From contig JAWKKA010000007.1 in the NCBI GenBank assembly GCA_041393495.1, forward strand, positions 1-64,000: a stretch of DNA of 64,000 bases, given 5' to 3'. The notes below the pieces were generated by a model, which was not told where the DNA came from, did no database searches, and saw only the letters and a program-made list of their open reading frames with translations. The position numbers and the translations under genes are program-made. Below are positions 32,161 through 40,791 of this stretch, piece after piece (the first letter of the stretch is position 1; each line of letters starts with the position of its first letter). This stretch comes from RHKX01 sp041393495. GTDB lineage: Bacteria > Actinomycetota > Thermoleophilia > Solirubrobacterales > 70-9.

Positions 32161-33198
32161 TCAGGCGGCCGCGCCTTCGGCCCCGACCTTCGTGTCGCGG
32201 GCCGTGTCATCGACGCGGCCGGGTATCTCGACGAGCGTCAGTCCCGCCCAGGTCACGTTCGCCCACAGCAGCGTCCCGAGCGTCAGGTGGCCGACGATCA
32301 GGCCGGCATGCTTGCCGAGCCAGACGTTCATCGCCCCGAGCAGGACCTGGAGCAGGACGACCCCGGCGGCGGTGAAGAACGGCCAGCGGCGGATCCCCCG
32401 CGAGAGGGCGAGGGCGACGAAGCCGAGGACCGCGATCGTCGCGGCGAACATGAGCACGCGATGGGTGAGCTGGGCGTCGAGCATGCTGTCGCGGCCGAAC
32501 GGCAGCAGACCGTCGCCACAGCCCGGGAACTCCTGCCCACAGGCGAGGTGAGCGCCGGCCACCGGCTCGTTGGCGGTGCCTTCGCCCTCGGTGCCGGCGA
32601 CGTAGCCGCCGGCGACGATCGTCGCCAGGACCAGGAACGCCGCCACCGCGGCGGCGATCCTGAGCGCCGGCGTCGCGGCCGCGGCCGCTGGCTCCGGCTC
32701 CTCGGCGGCGGCCCGGTACATCGCCAGCAGGAGGGCGAGCAGCACCATCGCCACGCCGAGGTGGACGGCGACGAGCACCGAGTGCAGGTTGTGCTCGACG
32801 GTGAGGCCACCGAGCCCCGCCTGGACGAGGACGAGGGCGAGGGCGAAGATCGAGCCGCGGACCAGCCAGGGGCGCTCGCGCATGGTCCGCCACGCGCGCC
32901 AGGCGAGCAGCAGGATCAGCACGGCGACGATGCCCGCCACGACCCGGTGGGTGAACTCGATCAGGGTGCTACCGCCGACGAACGGGACGACCTGGCCGTC
33001 GCAGAGCGGCCAGCCATGGGTGCCGCTGCCGGCGGGACCGCAGCCGAGGCCGGAGTCGCTGACCCGCACGACGCCGCCGATCACGATCAGCGCGAAGGTG
33101 GCGATCGCGGTCGCACCGGTGAGGTGACGGAACCGGATCAGATCGTCGCCCCTGCCGTTGGAGCGTGGCGTCTGCATCGCTCCGGTGTTATACGTCAT
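32161..33198 (-). CDS. ctaA: Heme A synthase (CtaA/COX15)
   Basis: 345 residues, about eight membrane helices. Two homologous halves each carry heme-ligand histidines: STLIEFTHRVVAGIVAV and VEHNLHSVLVAVHLG, then DAQLTHRVLMFAA and KHAGLIVGHLTLG. Cysteine pairs in the outer loops (LGCGPAG...WPLCDG and LACGQEFPGCGDG) match the redox-active cysteines of CtaA. It oxidises the C8 methyl of heme O to make heme A for the aa3 oxidase. Start at ATG 33198 (overlaps an upstream frame as ATGA) or ATG 33177. Fits the copper/oxidase assembly genes at 41-47 kb. Confidence 0.88.
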   Translation of the reverse strand: MTYNTGAMQTPRSNGRGDDLIRFRHLTGATAIATFALIVIGGVVRVSDSGLGCGPAGSGTHGWPLCDGQVVPFVGGSTLIEFTHRVVAGIVAVLILLLAWRAWRTMRERPWLVRGSIFALALVLVQAGLGGLTVEHNLHSVLVAVHLGVAMVLLALLLAMYRAAAEEPEPAAAAATPALRIAAAVAAFLVLATIVAGGYVAGTEGEGTANEPVAGAHLACGQEFPGCGDGLLPFGRDSMLDAQLTHRVLMFAATIAVLGFVALALSRGIRRWPFFTAAGVVLLQVLLGAMNVWLGKHAGLIVGHLTLGTLLWANVTWAGLTLVEIPGRVDDTARDTKVGAEGAAA

Positions 33199-33473
33199 TC
33201 CCACCGGCCGCGCCTGCGGCCGCGGGCCGCCGCCGGTCGGCCCGCCCCGGCCCGCCCGCGACCGGCGGTGGCGTCGACGAGCACCGCGGTGGCGGCCGGC
33301 GGCCCGGCGCGGATCCGGTCGCCGATCGCCGGCACGGGCTCGATCTGCTCCGCGTCGGCGTCTGGACACGTCGCGGCGATCTCAAGGACGGCAACGGTCC
33401 TGCCGATCTGAGCTAGCGATCGGCCGCCCGGGCGCCAGCGCCGGCGATCCGCGCGGCCCGACACCCCGAACGC

Positions 33474-35159
33474 ATGCAGAACCGCTGCCGCAAGCCGATC
33501 GCGATCGCCGTCCTCGTGGCCGCGCTGCTGCCCGTCGCGTTCGCCGCGGGCGGGCAGGGGCCGGCCCCCGCCCGGGCCGGCGCCGACCCCGTCCGCACGG
33601 CCTCGAACGAGTTCCGCAAGGGCGACCGGGTGAAGACGGTCCCGATCGGCCGCAGCGCCTGGCAGGACCCGCGCTCGATCATGTCGCTGAGCCCGAGGGA
33701 GGTCGGCACGCTCGAGCCCGGCCGCCGGCTCGAGGTCGCCGGCGACGCCGAGGTCACGGTCTGCGCGAAGGCGACGGGCGGGCACGCCGGCACCCCCTGC
33801 GTCGGCCGCACCTACGACTACGACCCGTACCTGAAGATGAAGATCGTCGCCGGGCCGAGTCCGGCCTCGACCGGCGGATCGAACACGGTCGATCTGACCG
33901 CGGCGAAGTCGCTGACCTGCTCGCAGCACCAGCCGAACCGGAACCGTCACTGCGTGCTCGGGATCCCCTGGAGCGGGATCACGATCCCCTCCGGGGACCG
34001 GCTCGCGTGCGCGCCCGGCAACTGCTACGTGAACCTCGTCCTCTCCGCCGACCGATCGAGCGCCCAGGACGGCGACGTCGTCGTCGTCGGCTCCAGCGAC
34101 GACAGCAGGCGGATCCACCAGGGGCGGACCCAGCTCAGCTCGGTCCTGTTCACCGGCGGCGACCGGGCCGCGCGGACCTACCGCCGCGGCCGCCCCTACA
34201 AGGGCCGGCTCAAGGTCGGCCCCGACGACTCCGCGAGCCATCCCCAGGTCGCCTACTCGCTGCCGCTCGGCGGCCTCCGCAAGGGCGACCAGCTCGTCGT
34301 CGAGGGGCGGGCCGTCACCGGGATCGGCTCGCTCCCCTACAACATCACCCAGCGCGCGAGCCTGATCTTCACGAACAAGCCGGGCTCGGTGAAGCCGAAC
34401 GGCACGATCATCGAGACGAACCCGCGCCTGTCGGCCGACAACGGCTACGGCTGCACGCACGGCCCGAGCGGCCACCGCAACCCGTGCACGGTCGGGAAGT
34501 TCGGCGTCGTCTCGGTCAAGAAGTCGTCACAGAAGACCTGGTTCATCAACTTCGTCGTCTCCCAGGAGGCATCCGACGTCAGCCCGAAGGCGAGCCGCTG
34601 GCGGCCGAGTGACCGCGTCTCGATCTCCGGCGCCGGCTCCCTGACCGCCTGGAAGTACCGCGGCACCTCCTCGTGCGGCGACTGCGCGATCGGCGGCACC
34701 GGCTCGTTCCGGTTCGCTCCCGGCCACGAGCCGGGCTCGCGGCTGTTCAAGCGCCTCGTCCGTGCCCTCAACGGCTTCGGGATCACCGAGGGGCGCTACG
34801 CGTGCGAGGGTCGTGGCCGGGGCCCGAGCAAGCTGATCTGCAAGTGGCACGCCGAGGGGACCTTCGGGCAGTCCCGCCACTACGTCTGCGACTCGAAGGC
34901 CTACCTCTCGCGCAAGAACAACTGGTCGATCAAGGTCTGCAAGGACGCCCTCGGCGCCCAGCTCTGGCACCTCCTTCAGGAGCGCTCGATCGAGCCCACC
35001 TACGCCGGCGCCTGCCAGCAGACGAGCAGGCACGCCTTCAAGTGCAAGTGGTTCGCCAAGGGCGAGCGCGCCAGCGGCCCCTACTTCTGCCGCGGCTTCG
35101 GGCGCTACTCGGCGAAGAGCCACCACTGGGACATCGATCCCTGCCGCAACGAGCGCTGA
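33474..35159 (+). CDS. Secreted Cys-rich protein with duplicated C-terminal module
   Basis: 561 residues; family not recognised. Signal peptide with an alanine-rich end (IAVLVAALLPVAFAAGG). The first about 390 residues are Ig- or neocarzinostatin-like beta-rich text with scattered cysteine pairs (TVCAKATGGHAGTPC, LACAPGNC, GCTHGPSGHRNPC). The C-terminal about 120 residues contain two copies of a module: YACEG...LICKWHAEG...YVCDS...NWSIKVC and YAGAC...FKCKWFAKG...YFCRG...HWDIDPC. Four cysteines per module suggest two disulfides in an exported domain. Alone on its strand; 275 bp of non-coding DNA precede it. Confidence 0.7.
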   Translation: MQNRCRKPIAIAVLVAALLPVAFAAGGQGPAPARAGADPVRTASNEFRKGDRVKTVPIGRSAWQDPRSIMSLSPREVGTLEPGRRLEVAGDAEVTVCAKATGGHAGTPCVGRTYDYDPYLKMKIVAGPSPASTGGSNTVDLTAAKSLTCSQHQPNRNRHCVLGIPWSGITIPSGDRLACAPGNCYVNLVLSADRSSAQDGDVVVVGSSDDSRRIHQGRTQLSSVLFTGGDRAARTYRRGRPYKGRLKVGPDDSASHPQVAYSLPLGGLRKGDQLVVEGRAVTGIGSLPYNITQRASLIFTNKPGSVKPNGTIIETNPRLSADNGYGCTHGPSGHRNPCTVGKFGVVSVKKSSQKTWFINFVVSQEASDVSPKASRWRPSDRVSISGAGSLTAWKYRGTSSCGDCAIGGTGSFRFAPGHEPGSRLFKRLVRALNGFGITEGRYACEGRGRGPSKLICKWHAEGTFGQSRHYVCDSKAYLSRKNNWSIKVCKDALGAQLWHLLQERSIEPTYAGACQQTSRHAFKCKWFAKGERASGPYFCRGFGRYSAKSHHWDIDPCRNER

Positions 35160-35175
35160 GCGTCGGCAGGACCGG

Positions 35176-36039
35176 CTATGCCTCCGCGGCCCGGACCGGC
35201 GCCGGGGTCAGGGCGGCGGCGGCGATCACGAGGACGAAGGCGAGGATCCGGGCGCCGAAGCCGAGCGCGTCGGCCGGGATCGGATCGCCGAAGACGACCG
35301 GGCCGGAGAGGATCGTCAGCGCGTTGGCGGCGACGGTCGTCACCGCGATCACCGGCACCGCCTTGCCGATCTGCAGGCTCTTTGCGGAGACGGTCAGGCC
35401 GACGAAGGAGGCGACGATGATCAGCAGCACCAGCGGGCTGACGAGGACGGTGGTGAGGCTCTCGCCGAAGGTGCCGGTCTGGGCCTTGATCGCGGTGTCC
35501 GAGGCAGCCCAGAACAGGCCGGCGGCGGCGCCGAGGGCGACCCCGGCGTGGCCGGTCCGCCAGCCCGCCCAGGCGACCGCGACCGCGAGCGCGACCACCG
35601 TCGCGAGGAAGACCGTCAGCGTCAGCGCCTCGTAGTCGGAGTGGGCGCCCGCGGCGGAGCCCGCGAGGGTGGCGGCGAGGAAGGCGAGCCCGAGCGCCGC
35701 GAGGGCGACGCCGACCCACTCGCGCCGCGTCACCTCGTGGGCGAACAGGCGGTCGGCGACGACGGTGAGCAGGACGAGGCCGCCGGCGATCACGGACTGG
35801 ACGAGCGAGATCGGCGCCAGCGCCAGGGCGGCGACGTGAAAGCCCCACGAGCCGATCGCGATCGCGATGCCGAGGACGTACCAGCGGTTCCGAAACAGCG
35901 CCAGCGAGGTTCGCACCGGCCGCGCCCACTCGACCGGCGGCGAGGCCGCCGCCCCCCGGTGCTTGTAGAGGAAGCCGACGACGGCCAAGAAGGCCGTCGC
36001 GACTGCCAGCAGCAGGCCGATCTGGACCGAGAGGCTCAT
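35176..36039 (-). CDS. EamA/DMT-family transporter
   Basis: 287 residues, about ten membrane helices arranged as two EamA-like halves: an N-terminal half with SWGFHVAALALAPISLVQSVIAGG, and a C-terminal half with LQIGKAVPVIAVTTVAANALTIL. A loop of about 25 residues (KHRGAAASPPVEWARPVR) separates the first and second helices. Drug/metabolite transporters export small molecules; the substrate is unknown. It converges on the Cys-rich secreted protein gene, whose stop is 16 nt away, and lies downstream of the hypothetical at 36085. Confidence 0.78.
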   Translation of the reverse strand: MSLSVQIGLLLAVATAFLAVVGFLYKHRGAAASPPVEWARPVRTSLALFRNRWYVLGIAIAIGSWGFHVAALALAPISLVQSVIAGGLVLLTVVADRLFAHEVTRREWVGVALAALGLAFLAATLAGSAAGAHSDYEALTLTVFLATVVALAVAVAWAGWRTGHAGVALGAAAGLFWAASDTAIKAQTGTFGESLTTVLVSPLVLLIIVASFVGLTVSAKSLQIGKAVPVIAVTTVAANALTILSGPVVFGDPIPADALGFGARILAFVLVIAAAALTPAPVRAAEA

Positions 36040-36084
36040 CGCGAACTGAGCAGGCTACCGGCCGGCGCCGGCGGCCGGCGCAGC

Positions 36085-36345
36085 TCAGGCGGGCTGGTCG
36101 GGAGGGGCCGGGCGCTCGGGGCCGGGCCCGGCGTCGCCCTCGTCGTCGCCGTCGTCGGTGAGCCTGATCTGGGCGATGTGCTCCTCGTCGGGCAGCATCT
36201 CGAGGATCTCGCCGACGATCCGCCGGGTCCGCTCGTCGCTGCCGGGCTCGACCGCCAGCGTCCGCAGCGCCTCGTGGGTGAGCCGGAGCTGCGCCGGGGT
36301 CAGCTCGAGGTGGTAGCGGAACGGGCTCGGACCGGGATCGGACAC
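36085..36345 (-). CDS. Small hypothetical protein downstream of WS/DGAT
   Basis: 86 residues. The opening FRYHLELTPAQLRLTHEALRTLAV looks helical; the middle has EILEMLPDEEHIAQIRL and the end is acidic then proline-rich, likely disordered. GTG start one base after the wax ester synthase stop, so it is almost certainly co-transcribed with that gene. Function unknown; a small regulatory or binding partner is conceivable but not shown. Confidence 0.6.
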   Translation of the reverse strand: MSDPGPSPFRYHLELTPAQLRLTHEALRTLAVEPGSDERTRRIVGEILEMLPDEEHIAQIRLTDDGDDEGDAGPGPERPAPPDQPA

Positions 36346-36346
36346 G

Positions 36347-37825
36347 TCAGCCGGACGGCGTTCTCGCCCGCCCGGATCCCTTCGCCTCGGGGCGGCGGAC
36401 CCTCTGCTTGCGTTGCCCGGCGCGCTGCTCGGCGGCGTCGGCGGCCTCGAGGAGCTGCTTGACCTCGGCCTCGATCCCCTCGGCGATCAGGTTGATGTCC
36501 TCCATCGCGTCGTAGTCGCCGAGCAGGCCGAAGTCGATCCGGCCGTTGTAGGACATGATCGCGATCGCGAGCGCGTGCCGCTCGGGCAGGAATGCGACCG
36601 GGAAGATGTCGAGCAGCTCGCGACCGAGCACGTAGAGCGGGATCTGCGGCCCCGGCACGTTGGTGACGATCAGGTTGAACAGCCGCGTCGAGAAGTTGAT
36701 CCGCGACGCCTGCGCGAGCAACGTCGGCGGCGCGAAGTCGTTGAACCGTGAGATCACCTCGGCCCCGAGCGCCTTCTTCGACGACTTGACCCCGTCCATC
36801 GCCTCGCGCACCGTCCGCAGCCGCGCCACCGGGTCCTCGATGTAGACCGGGAGCGGCCCGCGCACGGCGGCGATCTGGTTGCCGAGATGCCCGCGCTGGT
36901 CGGTCGCCCGGATCGAGACGGGGACGAGCGCCCGCAGCTCGAGGCCCTCGGTGCGAACGCCGCGGGCGCGCAGCCAGCGGCGCAGCGCCCCGGCGACGGC
37001 GCAGAGGACGACGTCGTTGACGGTCCCGCCGAGCTCGGCCTTGATCCGCTTGAACTCGGCGAGGTCGCCGCGGACCCAGGTGTAGCGGCGGTGCGGGCCG
37101 ATCGGGCTGTTCAGGGGCACGTCCGGGGCCGGGTTCGCGAACTCCCAGGCGACCTCGCCGAGGCCCTCGGCGGCGTCCTGGACGCTGCGGGCCGCGGCCT
37201 TCGGCGAGCTCACCGCCGCGGCGAACCGGCGAGCCGCGCCGAGCGGCGTCCGCGCCACGGCGCCGATGCCGCGGGCGGCGAGCTCGGCGCCGGACGGGCT
37301 CGGGCTCGGAACCCACTCGCGCTCGGCCCCGGTCGGCTCGGGGACCGGCTTGACGTCGAACAGGACCGTGGCGATGTCGACCCCGGAGATCCCGTCCACG
37401 AGCGCGTGGTGGGTCTTCGAGATCAGCGCGAAGCGCCGCTTGCGCAGGCCCTCGACGAGCCAGAGCTCCCAGAGCGGCTTCGTCCGGTCGAGATGCTGGG
37501 AGAAGACGCGGGCCGCCATCCGCCGCAGCACCGCCTCGTCGCCGGGGGGCGGCAGGGCCGAGTGGCGGACGTGGTAGCCGACGTGGAACTGCGGGTCGTC
37601 GACCCAGAACGGGCGGCCGGTCTCGACGGGCGGGAAGGCGAGCTTCTGGCGGTAGCGGGGGACGAGGTGAAGGCGGCTCTCGACGTGCTCGAGCAGGTCG
37701 TCGTAGCTCGGCGGCGGCCCCTCGAAGATCGTCACCCCGCCGATGTGCATGTGGCTCGTGCTCGACTCGTTGGTCAGAAACGAGGCATCGATCGCCGTCA
37801 GCCGGTCCATGTGTCCCTGAGGCAT
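36347..37825 (-). CDS. Wax ester synthase/diacylglycerol acyltransferase
   Basis: 492 residues. The WS/DGAT active-site motif appears as SKTHHALVDGISG (HHxxxDG) at about 125-137; further marks are an opening LTAIDASFLTNESSTSHMHIGG, PLNSPIGPHRRYTW, NDVVLCAVAGALRRWL and the C-terminal TNVPGPQIPLYVLG. It uses acyl-CoA to make triacylglycerol or wax esters, a storage-lipid route common in actinobacteria. ATG at 37825 is 6 nt after a TACGTT box. Shares an 18-bp divergent promoter gap with the M28 peptidase gene; an 86-residue gene follows at once. Confidence 0.9.
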   Translation of the reverse strand: MPQGHMDRLTAIDASFLTNESSTSHMHIGGVTIFEGPPPSYDDLLEHVESRLHLVPRYRQKLAFPPVETGRPFWVDDPQFHVGYHVRHSALPPPGDEAVLRRMAARVFSQHLDRTKPLWELWLVEGLRKRRFALISKTHHALVDGISGVDIATVLFDVKPVPEPTGAEREWVPSPSPSGAELAARGIGAVARTPLGAARRFAAAVSSPKAAARSVQDAAEGLGEVAWEFANPAPDVPLNSPIGPHRRYTWVRGDLAEFKRIKAELGGTVNDVVLCAVAGALRRWLRARGVRTEGLELRALVPVSIRATDQRGHLGNQIAAVRGPLPVYIEDPVARLRTVREAMDGVKSSKKALGAEVISRFNDFAPPTLLAQASRINFSTRLFNLIVTNVPGPQIPLYVLGRELLDIFPVAFLPERHALAIAIMSYNGRIDFGLLGDYDAMEDINLIAEGIEAEVKQLLEAADAAEQRAGQRKQRVRRPEAKGSGRARTPSG

Positions 37826-37843
37826 GGCCCTAACGTATCGCGC
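37826..37843. promoter_or_regulatory. 18-bp divergent leaderless promoter
   Basis: The whole space between two start codons. Forward TAACGT (37831-37836) is 7 nt before the M28 ATG; reverse TACGTT (37832-37837) is 6 nt before the WS/DGAT ATG. The two hexamers overlap by five bases, so polymerase can occupy only one at a time. Confidence 0.6.
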
Positions 37844-38770
37844 ATGTCCAAGCCCCGCCACCGCGCGGCCGCGGCCGCGTTCGGGCCGGGCCTCGCCGCG
37901 CTCGCGGCCCTTCTCGTCACCCTCGGCGGGTGCGGAGGCGGCGATCCGACGACCCCTGCCGGCAGCGCCAGGGACGGCTTCGACGGCGCCCGCGCGTTCG
38001 CCGATCTCCGCGCCCAGGTCGCGCTCGGACCGCGGCCGTCAGGCTCGCCCGCGGCCCGGCGGCTGTCCGGCCGCCTCGCCCGGGCGCTGCGCCGCGCCGG
38101 CGTCCGCGACGTCAGGGTCCAGCGCCCGCTCCGCAACGTCGTCGGCACGATCGGGGGCCGTGGCGCCGGCGCGGTCCTCGTCGGCGCCCACTACGACACC
38201 AAGGACGGCATCCCCGGCTTCGTCGGGGCGAACGACGGCGCGTCGGGCGTCGCCGTCGTCCTCGAGCTCGCCCGCTCGCTGCCGAACCCGATGCCCGGGC
38301 CGGCGCTGGCGATCGCCCTGTTCGACGGCGAGGAGCCGCGCGGCGCGGCGCCGTTCGCCACCGACGGCGCCCGCGGCAGCCGCCAGTACGTCGAGTACGC
38401 GGCGCGGGGGAGGGGCGGCGTCCCGCCGCTCGCCGCGATCGAGGCGATGGTGCTCTTCGACATGGTCGGTGACTGCGACCTCGCGATCCCCCGTGAGGCC
38501 AACTCCGACGAGCGTCTCTACGGCCACTTCGCTGCCGCCGATCCGGCCGTCTTCGCCGGCACGACCGGCGCGATCGCCGACGACCATCTGCCCTTCATCG
38601 CCGCCGGGGTCCCCGCCGTCGACCTGATCGACTTCGACTACGGGCCGGGAGCGGAGCCGGGCGAGTGGTGGCACACCCCCGCCGACGACCTCGGCGGCGT
38701 CTGCCCGGAGAGCCTCGACGCCGTCGGCGCCGCCGCCCTGCGGGCGCTGCCGCGGATCGGCAACGGCTGA
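37844..38770 (+). CDS. M28-family metallopeptidase lipoprotein
   Basis: 308 residues. Lipoprotein signal peptide ending LLVTLGGCGG (Cys about 31). Peptidase family M28/glutaminyl-cyclotransferase fold: VLVGAHYDTKD (first zinc His and Asp), GANDGASGVAVVLELAR (bridging Asp), LFDGEEPRG (catalytic Glu-Glu), VLFDMVGD (zinc Asp) and GEWWHTPADDL (last zinc His). The pairing EE with a late HT fits aminopeptidase or glutaminyl cyclase relatives. It would act on peptides outside the membrane. Start fixed by the divergent 18-bp gap with a TAACGT box 7 nt upstream. Confidence 0.85.
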   Translation: MSKPRHRAAAAAFGPGLAALAALLVTLGGCGGGDPTTPAGSARDGFDGARAFADLRAQVALGPRPSGSPAARRLSGRLARALRRAGVRDVRVQRPLRNVVGTIGGRGAGAVLVGAHYDTKDGIPGFVGANDGASGVAVVLELARSLPNPMPGPALAIALFDGEEPRGAAPFATDGARGSRQYVEYAARGRGGVPPLAAIEAMVLFDMVGDCDLAIPREANSDERLYGHFAAADPAVFAGTTGAIADDHLPFIAAGVPAVDLIDFDYGPGAEPGEWWHTPADDLGGVCPESLDAVGAAALRALPRIGNG

Positions 38771-38779
38771 AGTCCGGAG

Positions 38780-38785
38780 TACCCT
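38780..38785 (+). promoter_or_regulatory. -10 element, leaderless type
   Basis: TACCCT, 9 nt, then the GTG of the RDD gene at 38795. Confidence 0.55.
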
Positions 38786-38794
38786 GTCGGGGAC

Positions 38795-39784
38795 GTGGAC
38801 GGGCAAGACCGCAACGGCGGCTCCCGCGCCGGCTCCCGGCCCGAGGTGCCGATCGGGGGGCGGATCCTCGAAGGAGGGGCGCGCGGCGTCGGCCGCCTCG
38901 CCGGCGCCGCCGGGATCGACCGGACGGTCGAGGTCGCGGTCGAGGAGGCGATCGTGCGCGCGCTCGAGAGCGCCGCGGTCGAGCGCGCGATCACGCGGCT
39001 GGTCGAGGACGGCCGCCTCGCCGACGCCGTCGCCGACTCGATCGACGAGGAGCGGCTCGAGGCGACGATCCGCCGCGCGATCGAGAGCGAGGTCGCCGAC
39101 CGCGTCTGGGAGGACATCCTCGCCAGCGACAAGGCGCAGATGCTCGTCGAGCGGATCGCCGCGGCGCCCGAGGTCCGCGTCGCGGTCGCCTCGCAGGGCG
39201 TCGGGCTGATCGCCGACGTCGGCCGCAAGCTCTCCCGGGTCGCGAGCGCCGTCGACGACTTCCTCGAGCGGCTCCTCCGTCGGGTCTTCCGGCGCCCGCA
39301 GCGCAGCGAGCCGACCGACCACGTCGGCCTCGTCGTCCGCGGCCTCGCCCTCGCCGCCGACGCCGGGATCCTCGCGGTCGCACTGGCACTGTCGACGGCC
39401 ATGCTGTCGGGGGTCTGGCAGCTCTTCACCAACGACACGATCCCGGCCTGGCTCGCCGCTCTGCTGACCGCGATCGCCGTGCTCGCGGCCGGCGCCTACT
39501 TCGCCGGCTTCTGGGCGCTCGAGGGCCAGACGCCCGGCATGCGCTTCGTCGCGATCCGGGTCGAGCACCGCGGAGCCCCCGAGCTCGGCTTCCGGCGTGC
39601 CTTCCGGCGCCTCTGGGCGACCGCGCTCGCCGTTGCGCCGGCCGGGATCGGCCTGCTCGGGGTGCTCTTCCGCGACAACCGCCGCGGGCTCCACGACCGC
39701 ATCTCCGATACCGACGTCGTCAAGCGGGACAACCGCGTGCTGGCGCCGTGGTCGCAGAACCGCGTCCCCGGCGGGCCCGGCTGA
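38795..39784 (+). CDS. RDD-family membrane protein with helical N-terminal domain
   Basis: 329 residues. About 1-165 are soluble, helical and charged (repeated xxAIxRALES, AITRLVEDGRLADAVADSI, EATIRRAIESE words resembling amphipathic repeats). About 170-290 is an RDD domain: VGLVVRGLALAADAGILAVALALS, a second pair of helices, then EGQTPGMRFVAIRVEHRG and DNRRGLHDRISDTDVV. RDD proteins are putative transporters, some Na+/H+ linked. The long N-terminal part is unusual and may be a cytosolic sensing region. Runs ahead of ispH, which has its own promoter box. Confidence 0.75.
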   Translation: MDGQDRNGGSRAGSRPEVPIGGRILEGGARGVGRLAGAAGIDRTVEVAVEEAIVRALESAAVERAITRLVEDGRLADAVADSIDEERLEATIRRAIESEVADRVWEDILASDKAQMLVERIAAAPEVRVAVASQGVGLIADVGRKLSRVASAVDDFLERLLRRVFRRPQRSEPTDHVGLVVRGLALAADAGILAVALALSTAMLSGVWQLFTNDTIPAWLAALLTAIAVLAAGAYFAGFWALEGQTPGMRFVAIRVEHRGAPELGFRRAFRRLWATALAVAPAGIGLLGVLFRDNRRGLHDRISDTDVVKRDNRVLAPWSQNRVPGGPG

Positions 39785-39803
39785 GCCGACCGTCCCCCGC
39801 CGC

Positions 39804-39809
39804 TACCCT
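39804..39809 (+). promoter_or_regulatory. -10 element of ispH, leaderless type
   Basis: TACCCT, 7 nt, then the GTG at 39817. Confidence 0.55.
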
Positions 39810-39816
39810 TGGGGGC

Positions 39817-40791
39817 GTGGCGGAAGCCGATCGGAACACCCCGCGACGGGTGCTGCTCGCGGCCCCGCGCGGCTACTGCGCGGGTGTCGACCGTGCCGTG
39901 CAGACCGTCGAGCATGCGCTCGACCTGCATGGCGCCCCCGTCTACGTCCGCAAGGAGATCGTCCACAACAAGCACGTCGTCGAGCAGCTCAGCAAGCGCG
40001 GGGCGATCTTCGTCGCCGAGGAGACCGAGGTCCCCGAGGGCGAGCTCGTCGTCTTCAGCGCCCACGGGGTCTCGCCCGCCGTCCATGCCAACGCCGCCGA
40101 GCGCAACCTGCGGACGATCGACGCGACCTGCCCGCTGGTGACGAAGGTCCACGTCGAGGCCCGCAAGTTCGCCGAGCAGGGCTACACGATCGTGATGATC
40201 GGCCACCACGGCCACGAGGAGGTCGAGGGGACGACCGGCGAGGCGCCCGAATCGATCATCCTCGTCGAGACGATCGACGACGTCGACCGCCTCGAGATCG
40301 AGGATCCCGACCGGGTCGCCTACATCACCCAGACGACGCTGTCGGTCGATGAGACCGCCGGCGTGATCGCCCGCCTCCGCGAGCGCTTCCCGAAGATCGC
40401 CAGCCCGAAGTCGGACGACATCTGCTACGCGACGACGAACCGCCAGCTCGCCGTCAAGCAGCTCGCCGCCGAGTGCGATCTCGTGCTCGTGATCGGGTCG
40501 CGCAACTCGTCCAATTCGAACCGGCTCGTCGACGTGACCCGCGAGCTCGGCACCGCCGCTCACCTGATCGACAAGGCCTCCGAGGTCGAGGAGGAATGGC
40601 TCGCGGGCGTCGAGACGCTCGGGATCACGTCGGGCGCCAGCGCCCCCGAGGAGCTCGTCGACGAGCTCGTCGCGATGTTCCGCGCGCGCGGCGCCGAGGA
40701 GGTGGCCGAGCTCCGCGCCATCGACGAGGACGTCCGCTTCATGCTGCCGAAGCCGATCCGCGTCGACCTCGCGGCCGCCGGCGCCCGTTAG
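39817..40791 (+). CDS. ispH: 4-hydroxy-3-methylbut-2-enyl diphosphate reductase
   Basis: Last step of the MEP isoprenoid pathway: HMBPP is reduced to IPP and DMAPP at a 4Fe-4S cluster. 324 residues. The three cluster cysteines are in APRGYCAGVDRA, IDATCPLVTKVH and KSDDICYATTNRQ; substrate residues include VHNKHVV, SAHGVSP and GHHGHEEVEGT; then GSRNSSNSNRL and TSGASAPEELV. GTG at 39817 is supported by a TACCCT box 7 nt upstream. The last 43 coding bases with the stop and 12 more bases are tandemly duplicated downstream. Confidence 0.95.
   Translation: MAEADRNTPRRVLLAAPRGYCAGVDRAVQTVEHALDLHGAPVYVRKEIVHNKHVVEQLSKRGAIFVAEETEVPEGELVVFSAHGVSPAVHANAAERNLRTIDATCPLVTKVHVEARKFAEQGYTIVMIGHHGHEEVEGTTGEAPESIILVETIDDVDRLEIEDPDRVAYITQTTLSVDETAGVIARLRERFPKIASPKSDDICYATTNRQLAVKQLAAECDLVLVIGSRNSSNSNRLVDVTRELGTAAHLIDKASEVEEEWLAGVETLGITSGASAPEELVDELVAMFRARGAEEVAELRAIDEDVRFMLPKPIRVDLAAAGAR

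Noticed and set aside
33195..33414. Minus-strand frame ending in an ATGA overlap with ctaA (contains AIGDRIRAGPPAATAVLVDA)
   Set aside because: Codon use looks coding and the overlap is suggestive, but no ATG, GTG or TTG lies near a plausible N-terminus except an internal GTG giving about 45 residues, and no family is recognised.
36887..37843. Long plus-strand frame joined to the M28 peptidase
   Set aside because: Antisense to the WS/DGAT gene with its HHxxxDG motif; the peptidase has its own signal peptide at 37844.
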